Positions 1 to 7,333 of a stretch of 34,912 nucleotides of DNA are shown in pieces. The DNA is taken from the NCBI GenBank assembly GCA_019750455.1, contig JAIEOM010000202.1:1-34912 (forward strand), written 5' to 3'. The number at the start of each line of letters is the position of its first letter. Position 1 is the stretch's first letter. This stretch comes from Sphingomonadales bacterium (GTDB taxonomy: Bacteria; Pseudomonadota; Alphaproteobacteria; Sphingomonadales; Sphingomonadaceae). The translations under genes were made by a program, and so were the position numbers. A model generated the notes under the pieces. The model saw nothing but the letters and a program-made list of their open reading frames with translations. It searched no databases and was not told where the DNA came from.

Positions 1-42
1 ACCGTATACGTTGACGCAGACTGATCAGAGCTTCTCAAAATC

Positions 43-411
43 CTACTTGCAAGCGGGGCGGGCCATACGTTTTTTGAAGCTGTGACCGGCTTTGCGCAGC
101 AGCGACCACACCGTGTTGGGGCTCACCTGGTAGCCGCGCTCGACCAGTTCGACTGCCAAGCCCCGGACAGTCAGATGCGGGCACTCCTCAAGGCGCAACA
201 GCATCCAGTCCTGCTCGTCCGCCAGAACACGCCGCCTGTAGCCACCCATCGGCCGTGAACCGGCACTGCCGGTCTCGCGCAGACGCTGCGACCACTTCAA
301 CGCGCTCGCAACGCTCACCCCAAAAGTCGCTGCAACTTCGCGACCCGAGCGGCCGGACAAAACCGCAGCCGCCACCCGCTCCCGTAAATCGTCAGAATAG
401 GCTCGTGCCAT
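43..411 (-). pseudogene. IS630-type transposase, N-terminal (HTH) part only
   Basis: The 122-residue product begins MARAYSDDLRERV and carries the helix-turn-helix region usual for the N-terminus of IS630 transposases, including the SGREVAATFGVS and PMGGYRRRVLADE stretches and the PHLTVRGLAVEL region. It reads to a stop shortly after an A-run (SFKKRMARPACK). The DDE catalytic domain is not encoded in this frame, and neither alternative frame after the A-run looks like the usual IS630 continuation, so I read this as a truncated element rather than a frameshifting orfA/orfB pair; the window edge limits this judgement. The start at 411 is chosen because an AGGAGG Shine-Dalgarno lies about 8 bases upstream; a longer in-frame start at 474 lacks support. 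It lies beside an alpA-like gene that it probably interrupted. Confidence 0.75.
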
Positions 412-504
412 CGCTGCTGGCCTCCTGCCCAGCCAGCAGCTTGAATCACAATCAGCACCCCTTGGGAATCCCACATCGATTCAGTCTAAACAGGACAGAC
501 TCTA
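412..504. mobile_element. Probable terminal segment of the IS630-type element with TA target
   Basis: Non-coding DNA upstream of the transposase remnant. IS630 elements insert at TA dinucleotides. A TA at 503-504 directly precedes sequence that codes for a good AlpA domain, while the sequence on the other side (around 482-502) looks like element end. I place the element boundary near 502 by this reasoning. I cannot see the opposite terminal repeat, so the boundary is inference. Confidence 0.35.
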
Positions 505-701
505 GGGCCGAAGACGAATTGCTCACGCTCCCGCAGGTCGAGGAATTCGTTAAGCTCAAGCGCAGTGCGATCTACACAAAAATCAAGAAAGACGGGTTCC
601 CCAAAAATATCATGCTCGGCGGCCGGGCCGTCTGGCGAAAGAGCGAGGTAATGGCCTGGGTCGATGAGAAAGCCGCCCAAGGCCGAGGATCAAGGCGCTA
701 G
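504..701 (+). pseudogene. AlpA-like excisionase/regulator, 5' end probably lost
   Basis: The readable domain starts around RAEDELLTLPQVEEFVKL, continues with the AIYTKIKKDGFPKN helix-turn-helix, then GGRAVWRKSEVMAWVDEK, and ends at 701. This matches the small AlpA/MerR-like winged-helix proteins that control integration and excision in prophages and islands and that commonly sit beside P4-type integrases. No ATG lies in frame directly before the domain. The only nearby possibility is TTG at 519, which would cut into the domain, so the original start was probably displaced by the IS630-type element ending near 502. The stop codon shares the tetranucleotide CTAG (698-701) with the stop of the convergent integrase. 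It may be expressed by read-through from the element, but is more likely broken. Confidence 0.6.
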
Positions 702-2011
702 CGGGGCTTGCGCCTGGGGCTATCGATGACCTCGGCAGGCGATAGTGCGCCTTCCATGATCATGTCTGCCCAACGCTGCGCCAATTCGCGCCTCCGATCC
801 ATGTAGCGTGCCCGGTTGTACCGCAGCTCGGTGGCGCTCATGCCCGCGGGCGTGTGGGCCAGCATCAGATCAATGATCAATCGGTCGCCAAGCAATCTCA
901 AGTCAGTGCCCAACTCACGTTCGGCCTGCTCATTCATGATGGTCGAAAAGCTTGAGCGCCAGCCATGCGGCACATGGCGCCCTTTATAGCCCTCACGGTT
1001 GTAGAGGTAACCGATCGCATTCTCGGTCATCGCGACAGTGCCAGCACGGGCATTGGGGAACACGAAAGGTGCTTTGCCGGTCAGAAGGCGAACAGCCCGC
1101 AATGTTTCCACGGCCTGCCGCGACAGCGGGATTTTGTGGTCAAAAGCCTCATCGCTGCGCAGGTGCAGCTCCTGCTTGATCTTATCGGCAGGCACTGTCC
1201 AGAGTGCCTCGCTGACATCCGCCGACGGATTGCCCCAGTCGACCCCGCTGATCTCGCGCCATTCCATATGCCGGACCATGCCTGGGCGCTGGGCTGTGAG
1301 TGCAAGGAATCGGCCCGCAAGCCGAGTGACAGGGGACGCGCCCGCCCGGTCGATGTCGCCGAGCATTCGCCTGATTGCGTCCACCTCCAGCAGCGCGGGA
1401 TAGCGCTTCGAGGGCGGCAGAGGCGCGAGTGCATCATTGATGTCGTTCGCGGGGTTCTCGAGCCCAGCGCCATGCGCGTTAACGTAGCGATAGATGGCAG
1501 CGACCCGTTGTTTGACCCGCCGGGCCGTCTCGATGGACCCGCGCGCCTCAATCTTCTTCAGCACCGAAAGCAGCAGTGGCTTATCGATCGCGCCCATCGG
1601 CATCGTGCCCAGATGCGGGAAGATGTCTCGCTCAAGGCTCGTGATTACATCGTCTGCGTGAACCGGTTTCCACCTCGGCTTCTGGACCGTGTGCCATTCA
1701 CGGGCTGCTTGTTCAAAAGTCTGGAAGGTGCCGCTATCGCCAACCAGCTTGGCCCGCTTGGCAGAAACGCGGGGGTCGCGGCCCTCTCGCAGCAGCTTGC
1801 GAGCATCATTGCGCTTCTCCCGTGCCTCGGCGAGCGATACCTCCGGATAGGTGCCCAGGGTAAGGAGCTGTTCCTTGCCCTCCAACCTGTACTTGAAGCG
1901 CCACGATTTATGATTCTTTGGCGAGACATGCAGGAAGAGCCCGCCGCTGTCGGATACCTTGTAAGCCTTGTCCTTTGGTGTTGCAGCGCGAACAGCCTTG
2001 TCCGTAAGCAT
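698..2011 (-). CDS. Tyrosine integrase, P4/CP4-57 type
   Basis: A 437-residue site-specific recombinase with the N-terminal DUF4102-type arm-binding domain (about 1-85; note the GGLFLHV and TLGTYPEVSLAEAR motifs), a SAM-like core-binding domain (about 95-195) and a C-terminal catalytic domain. Catalytic residues visible are Arg242 in TAQRPG, His349-x2-Arg352 in PHGWRSS, His386 in MLAHTP and the nucleophile Tyr398 in RYNRARY. Length and all key residues are intact, so it is probably functional. GGGGG lies 6 bases before the ATG at 2011. Enzymes of this family integrate islands, usually at the 3' ends of tRNA genes; a 14-base match to a tRNA-Ser 3' end lies 160 bases upstream. It is convergent with the alpA-like remnant. 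Confidence 0.93.
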   Translation of the reverse strand: MLTDKAVRAATPKDKAYKVSDSGGLFLHVSPKNHKSWRFKYRLEGKEQLLTLGTYPEVSLAEAREKRNDARKLLREGRDPRVSAKRAKLVGDSGTFQTFEQAAREWHTVQKPRWKPVHADDVITSLERDIFPHLGTMPMGAIDKPLLLSVLKKIEARGSIETARRVKQRVAAIYRYVNAHGAGLENPANDINDALAPLPPSKRYPALLEVDAIRRMLGDIDRAGASPVTRLAGRFLALTAQRPGMVRHMEWREISGVDWGNPSADVSEALWTVPADKIKQELHLRSDEAFDHKIPLSRQAVETLRAVRLLTGKAPFVFPNARAGTVAMTENAIGYLYNREGYKGRHVPHGWRSSFSTIMNEQAERELGTDLRLLGDRLIIDLMLAHTPAGMSATELRYNRARYMDRRRELAQRWADMIMEGALSPAEVIDSPRRKPR

Positions 2012-2152
2012 CCGATACCCCCAATCGCTCGAGTTCCTTACCCCCAGTCTACCCCGACATGCATCTGGCTGGGGCTGAATTGGGCTGAAGCGGATTGGAC
2101 GGCAAAGCCCTGTATTGTAAAGGGCTGGCGAGGGCTTCTGGAGGGGTTTGGA

Positions 2153-2184
2153 CCGGCTTGGAAAGGCCGGTGGCGGAGAGGGTG
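2153..2184 (-). other. Possible attachment-site core: tRNA-Ser 3'-end fragment
   Basis: TGGCGGAGAGGGTG at 2171-2184 is the reverse complement of the acceptor-stem/CCA end common to bacterial tRNA-Ser genes (general knowledge; no search run). The rest of a tRNA is absent on the right side. A small hairpin (CCGGC at 2153-2157 with GCCGG at 2166-2170) lies just beyond the CCA end. Position next to a P4-type integrase supports an att core, but a 14-base match can arise by chance. Confidence 0.4.
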
Positions 2185-2290
2185 TCCGACTTTTTACTAA
2201 TAAAACGTAATTTATATCAGCAATTTAAAAGACCATTGTAATTCTTTACCCACATTTTTCCCAACGCTCGGCACGGATCAGCTCAGCCAC

Positions 2291-2395
2291 CTAGTGTTCG
2301 ACCGCCTCCGACTTAGCAATACTGGCGTTGGCACGTCCAGTCAGAGTCCCGTTCGGATCATCGCGGGCTGCTTGCGCGTTCAACAGGGTCTTCAA
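2291..2395 (-). CDS. Possible 34-residue peptide overlapping the ParD-like stop
   Basis: A short reading frame starting at TTG overlaps the stop of the upstream ParD-like gene as TTGA, the arrangement of translational coupling. It encodes a polar peptide (KTLLNAQAARDDPNG, then TLTGRANASIAKSEAVEH) ending at TAG 2291-2293. I do not recognise a family. It occupies the place where a ParE toxin would be expected but is far too short for one. It could equally be the leftover end of a deleted gene read from another start. Confidence 0.2.
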   Translation of the reverse strand: MKTLLNAQAARDDPNGTLTGRANASIAKSEAVEH

Positions 2396-2721
2396 GATGC
2401 CCAGTCATGCCTGGCGGCTATTCCGGCATGAACGTCCTTGGCAGAGACGGTGCGTCCCGCCTCGGCATCGGCAAGCCCACGTTTCGCGCGCCCTTCTCCC
2501 TCGGTCCAGATATCGTCAAGCGACCGCTCGCTTAGGCCACTGTCGATCCCTTCGTTCATTGCCTTGCGCAGTTCAGCGAGTTTGCCCTGCTCCTCCTGAT
2601 CGCGGCGCACGAGATCACGGATATACTCGCTGTCGCTGGTAAATAGCCCCCGTGCAATCTGAGCCTTGATCCAGATATCCTGCGCGTCGCTCAGCGTGAT
2701 GGTTTTGCGGACGGTCGGCAT
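2392..2721 (-). CDS. ParD/CopG-type antitoxin, apparently without its toxin
   Basis: A 109-residue protein with an N-terminal ribbon-helix-helix (VRKTITLSDAQDIWIKAQI) followed by the family signature SDSEYIRDLVRRDQEE and an acidic C-terminal arm (LSERSLDDIWTEGEGRAK), as in ParD antitoxins of ParDE modules. Antitoxins of this type bind their own promoter as dimers and neutralise ParE gyrase-inhibiting toxins through the C-terminal arm. The start at 2721 has GAGGAG 6 bases upstream. It is about 20-25 residues longer than many ParD proteins, with the tail AGRTVSAKDVHAGIAARHD. No ParE-like frame follows, so it is either an orphan antitoxin or the scar of a lost module. Confidence 0.75.
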   Translation of the reverse strand: MPTVRKTITLSDAQDIWIKAQIARGLFTSDSEYIRDLVRRDQEEQGKLAELRKAMNEGIDSGLSERSLDDIWTEGEGRAKRGLADAEAGRTVSAKDVHAGIAARHDWAS

Positions 2722-2955
2722 AGTTTGCTCCTCGTGACGAAGGTACCATATGATTGGCGCAGGAGGAAACGGACCGGGACGGAATGAACCGTCGGGACAG
2801 ACGGAGCGTGATCGGATCTCACCGGGCAAGCTTGGCGCGTCCTGCCGCGGCAGGACAGCTCACCATCGCTGTCTCAGATTTTCCTGCGCCAAGCGCCGGT
2901 TTGCCTCGATTTCGTGCAGCGAATACACTATCTCGCGCCAAGGAGATTCAGGACC

Positions 2956-3309
2956 ATGCCCGATCCCCAGAACCCGGTTGTGATTGACAGCGGATCGATA
3001 AATCCGCGCGCCTTGGCAGAGAAACTGAACATTTCGCTCGCCGAGCTGGCTGGAATGGTCGGCGTGAACCGCAACACCTTGGCGGCAGAGCCGCTTGGTA
3101 GAAAGGGTCACGAGGCCTTGGCACCGCTGGTCCGCCTGCTGGCTTTCGCAACCGAAATGGCCGGCTCGCTTGAAGGTGCCGTGGAGTGGTTCAAACACAC
3201 TCCAATCGTATCGATGGGCACCAAGACAGCAATGGAGCACGTCAAGGACGGCAAAGTTGAATGGGTCTATCATTACCTTGAGCGCGTCTATAACGGGGCT
3301 TATGCCTAG
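2956..3309 (+). CDS. MbcA/ParS/Xre-type antitoxin toxin-binding domain protein (DUF2384)
   Basis: A 117-residue protein. The middle part (ALAEKLNISLAELAGMVGVN) resembles a compact helix-turn-helix, and the C-terminal half (MGTKTAMEHVKDGKVEW then VYHYLERVYNGAYA) matches the MbcA/ParS toxin-binding domain. Such antitoxins normally pair with RES-domain toxins encoded immediately downstream. No RES-like frame is visible in the following 490 bases, so the toxin seems to be missing. The start at 2956 is chosen for AAGGAG at 2940-2945; an in-frame ATG at 2914 adds an unlikely 14-residue leader. It is divergent from the ParD-like gene across about 230 bases. Family assignment rests on the C-terminal half. 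Confidence 0.65.
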   Translation: MPDPQNPVVIDSGSINPRALAEKLNISLAELAGMVGVNRNTLAAEPLGRKGHEALAPLVRLLAFATEMAGSLEGAVEWFKHTPIVSMGTKTAMEHVKDGKVEWVYHYLERVYNGAYA

Positions 3310-3800
3310 CCAAGCGAGGCGCCCGAGCATACCTCGGCCTGACTGCTCGAGCTGCGCGTCGACTTGACACAGCGCACCGCAGACCGACGGCTGCCCGTTT
3401 GCATTAAGAATGCAGATGGCAGCTTGAGACGCTAGCCGGGAGGGACGTGGACTTCACGTAAGGCCCGCATCGCGACGAAATTTTCCAACACAAGCTTATG
3501 ATATTTAACGATAATTATCGTTATTGATGAGATAAATATATATTATGTAAATTCCGATACCTTAACTGTCCATGTAAACTGTGTCCAGTGTGGTGCTATT
3601 GCGCTTACCGTCATGGCTGTCTTCCAAGAGCATCAGCAAGCATAATTTGCGCAGCGTCAATGTCGCAATAGAGTTGTTGCTGCGCGAAGCACTGACACTG
3701 CGCGCGCTGAAGGTGGAACGCAGCGGAACGACGCGCCGCAATCGTCTGTCGGGTGCCAATTCACGCTGCGTGGGTCCGGGCGTAAGCCGCAGCACGGCCG
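3310..3800. other. Unassigned 490-bp stretch between antitoxin and bchJ
   Basis: I see no gene here that I can support. Short frames exist on both strands (about 3581-3814 plus and 3562-3873 minus), but they show no recognisable domain and no good ribosome binding site. The part 3490-3560 is distinctly AT-rich against a GC-rich background and contains an 18-bp palindrome. The rest may be decayed mobile DNA. Confidence 0.5.
3506..3523. repeat. 18-bp perfect palindrome in an AT-rich patch
   Basis: TAACGATAATTATCGTTA is its own reverse complement over all 18 bases. It lacks a loop and T-tract, so it fits an operator for a dimeric regulator better than a terminator. It is followed by an AT-rich run (3524-3551) that could act as a promoter or as easily melted DNA. 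No clear gene starts beside it. Confidence 0.6.
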
Positions 3801-4394
3801 CTAACCCCTTCTGATGTGATAGACGCGCGCAGCATCGCACGGCGCATTGAGCTCGGTCATCCGGCAGGTGCAATCGACCGCCACCAGTCGGCAGTAAAGC
3901 CGGGTGAAGACCGCCGCATACCAGTGGAACAGGCTTTCGGGCGGCATCATCGGATCGCCCGTCCTGCTGCGGTCAATGGTGAAACGCCATGCGCTCTGCG
4001 GCACATACGTTCCCGCGCCAATGAAGGTCCAGGCGTGCTTGCGGATCGCCGCCATCAGCAGCGTGGCGGCGGCCGCAGCAGGCAGGTGCCGCAGCAGCCA
4101 CACAGCGGGGCGCGGGATGCGGTGGGCGATGATGTAATCGGCGGTGCGCGCGCCCGCGTCCTCGGCAATCACGAAGCTGCCGATCGACTCATGCAGCGCC
4201 AGCCAGCGATGAAGGCGCAGGGCCTGCACCTCGGGGATCATCGCCTCACCCGAAGGCAAGGCGGCGATCTGGGCATCATCCAGGATCGCGCGGGTCTCCG
4301 CCCGCCCCAGCCGCGCCTCCATCGCCGCTACGGTCTGGAGCACGGCGTTGGGCCCGATCAGTGCGACAGGATCACCCCCCGCAGACCAATGCAT
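3801..4394 (-). CDS. bchJ: BchJ, bacteriochlorophyll 4-vinyl-reductase-type protein
   Basis: A 197-residue protein with features I associate with BchJ: GPNAVLQTVAAMEARLGRAE near the N-terminus, TADYIIAHRIPRP in the middle, then KHAWTFIGAGTY, and a C-terminal V4R-like part with a cysteine cluster (LYCRLVAVDCTC). BchJ has been linked to reduction of the C8 vinyl group of divinyl chlorophyllide precursors or to supplying porphyrin substrate to downstream enzymes; its exact catalytic status is debated. It starts two bases after the bchE stop, so the two are translated from one transcript. In purple bacteria bchJ usually sits in the photosynthesis gene cluster. Here its right-hand neighbours are nitrate and NO genes, and its left-hand side is mobile DNA. 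Confidence 0.85.
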   Translation of the reverse strand: MHWSAGGDPVALIGPNAVLQTVAAMEARLGRAETRAILDDAQIAALPSGEAMIPEVQALRLHRWLALHESIGSFVIAEDAGARTADYIIAHRIPRPAVWLLRHLPAAAAATLLMAAIRKHAWTFIGAGTYVPQSAWRFTIDRSRTGDPMMPPESLFHWYAAVFTRLYCRLVAVDCTCRMTELNAPCDAARVYHIRRG

Positions 4395-4396
4395 GG

Positions 4397-6007
4397 TCAG
4401 AGCTCCAGCCGGTCTTTGGCGCGGACCTCTGCGCGTTCCTTCATCTGAGTGCGCACCGCCTCGCGCCGGGCCTTGGCCTGCGCGGCCTTGTCGGCATTGG
4501 TCTGCCAGTCGGTCGCGGCATCGGCAGCGGCGATGCGGCTCTCATCGAAGTGCCAGTCAAGCTGCTTCTTGGTCTGCGGGCCCCAATATCCGGCCTTGCC
4601 GAGATCATAGAACGTCCGCTTGAACCCGGCGCGCAGGAAGGCCCACAGGCACCCCAGCAGATAGCGCCGCCGGAAACCCGTGCCGCGCCAGGGGTAATGG
4701 AACAGCGCCTTCCTCATGTAAAACCGCCGGTAATTCTTCATCACCCCGTCGAGCAGTTCGCCCCGCTCCATCGCGGCGGGTTTCATGATCGGGGTGACGA
4801 AGTTGTATTTCGAGAAATCGTGCACCTCGACCTTGTCCTTCAGCTCCTCGAACAGGGGCGTGAATGGCCAGGGCGTGTACATCGCCCAGTTGGCAAGATC
4901 AGGCTGCCAGTCCCACGCCATCTGGTAGGTTTCTTCGAGCGTTTCCGGCGTTTCGTTGTCCAGCCCGACGATGAACTGCGCTTCGGTGAAGATATCGGCT
5001 TCCCGCAGCAGGCGGATCGCCTCCTTGTTTTCCTCGACCTTGGTTTCCTTGTTGAACCGGTCGAGCTTCATCTGCGCCGCTGCTTCCGTGCCGAGGCTGA
5101 CATGGACAAGGCCAGCCTTGCGGTAGAAGGGCAGCAGATCACGATCGCGGTAGATGTCGGTGACGCGGGTGTTGATGCCCCATTTCACCTTGTCGGGCAG
5201 GCCGCGATCAATCAGCTCCTGACAGAACTCTACGAACTTCTTGCGGTTGATGCTGGGTTCCTCGTCAGCAAGCATGAAGAAGCCGACGCCGTGTTTCTCG
5301 TGCAGTTCCTCGATCTCGTCGACGACATCCTTGGGATCGCGCACGCGGTAATCGCGCCAGAACTTCCATTGCGAGCAGAACGAGCAGGTGAAGGGGCAGC
5401 CGCGCGCGAGGTTGGGGATCGCAACCTTGGTGCCGAGCGGGATGTAAATATACTGATCCCACTTCAGAATGTCCCAATCGGGCTTGATCGTGGACATGTC
5501 CTTGATCGTCTCGGCGGCCTCGGTGGCGATGATCTGATCGCCGTCACGGAAGGCAAGCCCCCGGATCGTGGCGCGGTCCTGGGGCCAGCGGCCCTCGGCA
5601 ATCGCGGTGCACAGTTCGACCGCGATGTTTTCGCCCTCCCCGCGCACCACCACGTCAATATGCGGGGCTTCGGCGAGCACCTGCTTGAACATGAAGGTGC
5701 CATGCACCCCGCCCAGCACCCTGACGGCATCGGGCACATGCAAGGCGGCGAGCTCCAGCACACGTTCGGCCGCATAGATCGAGGGCGTGATCGCGGTGAC
5801 GCCGACGAAATCGGGCTGCAATTCGACCATGCGCCGGGCGAGTTCCTCGTCCGCGATATTCTCGGTCATCGCGTCGATGAAGGTGATGTCGTCAAACCCA
5901 GCGCGGCGCAGCGGGCCGGACAGGTAGGCAACCCATGCGGGCGGCCATGTCCCGGCAATCTCGGCCCCGCCGGAACGGTAATTGGGATGAACGAACAGAA
6001 TGCGCAT
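4397..6007 (-). CDS. bchE: BchE, oxygen-independent Mg-protoporphyrin IX monomethyl ester cyclase
   Basis: A 536-residue radical-SAM protein with an N-terminal cobalamin-binding Rossmann domain (about 1-160; [25 protein letters not shown]) and a radical-SAM core with the [4Fe-4S] cysteines Cys204-x3-Cys208-x2-Cys211 ([11 protein letters not shown]). BchE forms the isocyclic E ring of bacteriochlorophyll using water-derived oxygen, working when O2 is too low for the di-iron cyclase AcsF. I choose the start at 6007 because [10 protein letters not shown] is the family N-terminus; a G-rich AGGGGG lies about 9 bases upstream. It heads a two-gene unit with bchJ. The 260-bp upstream region shows no perfect FNR or PpsR site. 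The large reading frame on the opposite strand is a coding shadow. Confidence 0.95.
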   Translation of the reverse strand: MRILFVHPNYRSGGAEIAGTWPPAWVAYLSGPLRRAGFDDITFIDAMTENIADEELARRMVELQPDFVGVTAITPSIYAAERVLELAALHVPDAVRVLGGVHGTFMFKQVLAEAPHIDVVVRGEGENIAVELCTAIAEGRWPQDRATIRGLAFRDGDQIIATEAAETIKDMSTIKPDWDILKWDQYIYIPLGTKVAIPNLARGCPFTCSFCSQWKFWRDYRVRDPKDVVDEIEELHEKHGVGFFMLADEEPSINRKKFVEFCQELIDRGLPDKVKWGINTRVTDIYRDRDLLPFYRKAGLVHVSLGTEAAAQMKLDRFNKETKVEENKEAIRLLREADIFTEAQFIVGLDNETPETLEETYQMAWDWQPDLANWAMYTPWPFTPLFEELKDKVEVHDFSKYNFVTPIMKPAAMERGELLDGVMKNYRRFYMRKALFHYPWRGTGFRRRYLLGCLWAFLRAGFKRTFYDLGKAGYWGPQTKKQLDWHFDESRIAAADAATDWQTNADKAAQAKARREAVRTQMKERAEVRAKDRLEL

Positions 6008-6267
6008 GGGCCGAATCCCCCTCTTGGATGGTGCCAAGGTGGGGGAGTTGCGGCGCGGGGGCTTTGCGCTCGGTCAAATGCCGTCGTCGAAAGCTAACAA
6101 ATCGCCGACTTTGCCTGCCGGGCGCCGATCCAATGTTCACACAGGGGATGCGAAGAGACCTCGACAGCCCGAAATCCAGTACGCCAAGACAAAGGGAATG
6201 GCCAAATCAGGCCCAAATTGCTTTTGGACGAGGCCGATGATCACTGTTTTGACAGAATTGATTTTGC
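6008..6267 (-). promoter_or_regulatory. bchE upstream region
   Basis: 260 bp between the bchE start and the end of the small membrane protein gene, which lies on the same strand. It must hold the bchE promoter unless transcription reads through. It contains an imperfect CCAAA-TTGC-TTTTGG symmetry (about 6212-6226) and TTGAC/TTGAT repeats around 6250-6263 that run in the same direction and so are not an FNR dyad. I cannot name the regulator. Confidence 0.35.
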
Positions 6268-6753
6268 TTACGCCACTATTGCAATGATAACCGAGACAGC
6301 CACCCCGAACATTGCCACCGCCACCGGAACGACCAAAATCTGTCCGAATACGGCACCGCGCGACATTGGGCCGAAGGCAGTTTGCAGGGAAGCACCCTGC
6401 CGTTCGAGCGGGCTTGCTGCCTGACGCGGGCTTTGGCGTGCGACGGCACGGGCGGTGCCGAAGAACATGATCACATAGACTGCCGAGATGGCGATTGCGA
6501 AACCTGCTCGCCCCGCGCCCGTCGCGGCAAGGAGCGCCGCCAGAAAGACCACGTAACAGGCGATCATGCCGATCCAGATTACGCGCGGCAGTTCAAAGGT
6601 CCGTCGCTCTCCATCCCGCGCAGGAACTGCGTGATTATCATTGGCCTCTTGCCGCACAGCCCCAGCGGACTGCGCAATTTCGACAGCCTCAGGATCGACA
6701 GGACCATGGACAACGTGGTCGGCAAGGATATGCGGGTTGGAGGCATCAAGCAT
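6268..6753 (-). CDS. Small integral membrane protein downstream of truncated haemoglobin
   Basis: 161 residues of unknown family. A polar N-terminal stretch of about 60 residues is followed by two adjacent hydrophobic segments (VIWIGMIACYVVFLAALLAA and GFAIAISAVYVIMFFGTARA), a polar loop rich in Arg/Gln/Pro, and a third at the C-terminus (QILVVPVAVAMFGVAVSVII). No cysteine pair or metal motif is evident in the membrane part. The start at 6753 has AAAGGA about 8 bases before it and overlaps the haemoglobin stop by 8 bases, so it is translationally coupled to that gene. A role in the same NO or low-oxygen response is inferred from position only. Confidence 0.7.
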   Translation of the reverse strand: MLDASNPHILADHVVHGPVDPEAVEIAQSAGAVRQEANDNHAVPARDGERRTFELPRVIWIGMIACYVVFLAALLAATGAGRAGFAIAISAVYVIMFFGTARAVARQSPRQAASPLERQGASLQTAFGPMSRGAVFGQILVVPVAVAMFGVAVSVIIAIVA

Positions 6754-7246
6754 GGGGCAGGTCCTTTCCTGCGCGCCCTCCGGCCAATCCGGAGCGTCGC
6801 ATTTCAATGGCGGTGAACAGGCTGTCGGCGATCATCCGCGCCCGGCCCGCGACCAATCCGGTCGCTTCAGGATGGCGTTCAAGCTGCCGCAAGGTCGCGT
6901 AAAACAGATCGAGCCAGCGGGTGAAGTGCGCGAGTTCCAGACCCGGAATGGCCAGATGCTTGAGCATCGGGTTGCCCGAAAACTCGCCACTATTGTGCAG
7001 CACCGATCGCCAGAACGCCTTCATCCGGGCGAGGTGCTCGGGCCAATCATCCACACGCTCGGCAAAGATCGGGGCGAGCAGATCATCGGCGCGGATCGCG
7101 GCGTAGAAGGTCTCCACCATGGCGTCGATAAACCCGGCATCGACCCCGATTTCCTCTGCTGCAGCGCGCTTTTCCGCGCGCCGGGCGAGCACATGGCGGC
7201 GGGCGTCGCTTGGCGAGGGTTTCGGCATTGTGTTCACGTCGATCAT
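6746..7246 (-). CDS. Group III truncated haemoglobin
   Basis: A 166-residue haem protein with features of the trHbIII family: IFAERVDDWPEHLARMKAFW, then SVLHNSGEFSGNP, MLKHLAI with the presumed proximal His97, and ELAHFTRWLDLF. Family members such as Campylobacter Ctb bind O2 or NO and modulate nitrosative stress and respiration at low oxygen. The first 35 residues are a charged extension beyond the globin fold. Two starts are possible, 7246 (MIDVNTMPK) and 7228; neither has a strong ribosome binding site. It is divergent from an NsrR-type regulator across about 80 bp and forms a coupled pair with the membrane protein downstream, which supports an NO-detoxification role. Confidence 0.88.
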   Translation of the reverse strand: MIDVNTMPKPSPSDARRHVLARRAEKRAAAEEIGVDAGFIDAMVETFYAAIRADDLLAPIFAERVDDWPEHLARMKAFWRSVLHNSGEFSGNPMLKHLAIPGLELAHFTRWLDLFYATLRQLERHPEATGLVAGRARMIADSLFTAIEMRRSGLAGGRAGKDLPHA

Positions 7247-7283
7247 GCCCGATCCGTTTAATAAGCAAGTGACATACTCATTA

Positions 7284-7333
7284 AGCTGCATTGCGAGTAA
7301 AAGCAATATCTGGTATGCGCATTTTATGCAGCT
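7284..7333. promoter_or_regulatory. Inverted repeats between haemoglobin and nsrR genes
   Basis: AGCTGCAT at 7284-7291 is repeated in inverse as ATGCAGCT at 7326-7333, the right arm covering the nsrR start codon. Between them lies the palindrome ATGCGCAT at 7315-7322. Rrf2/NsrR operators are built from ATGCAT-like half-sites, so these are candidate operators for autoregulation and control of the divergent haemoglobin. The assignment is inference. Confidence 0.4.

Noticed and set aside
965-2200. 411-codon open frame on the plus strand opposite the integrase
   Set aside because: Antisense to an integrase with all catalytic residues present.
3562-3873. 103-codon minus-strand frame and overlapping 77-codon plus-strand frame before bchJ
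   Set aside because: No domain, low-complexity arginine/serine composition, and no ribosome binding site.
4361-6097. 578-codon open frame on the plus strand opposite bchE
   Set aside because: Antisense to a well-conserved gene; GC-rich third positions leave such frames open. The translation has no recognisable domain.
6245-6265. TTGAC...TTGAT near the end of the small membrane protein gene as an FNR site for bchE
   Set aside because: The half-sites point the same way (direct repeat) and so do not form the TTGAT-N4-ATCAA dyad.
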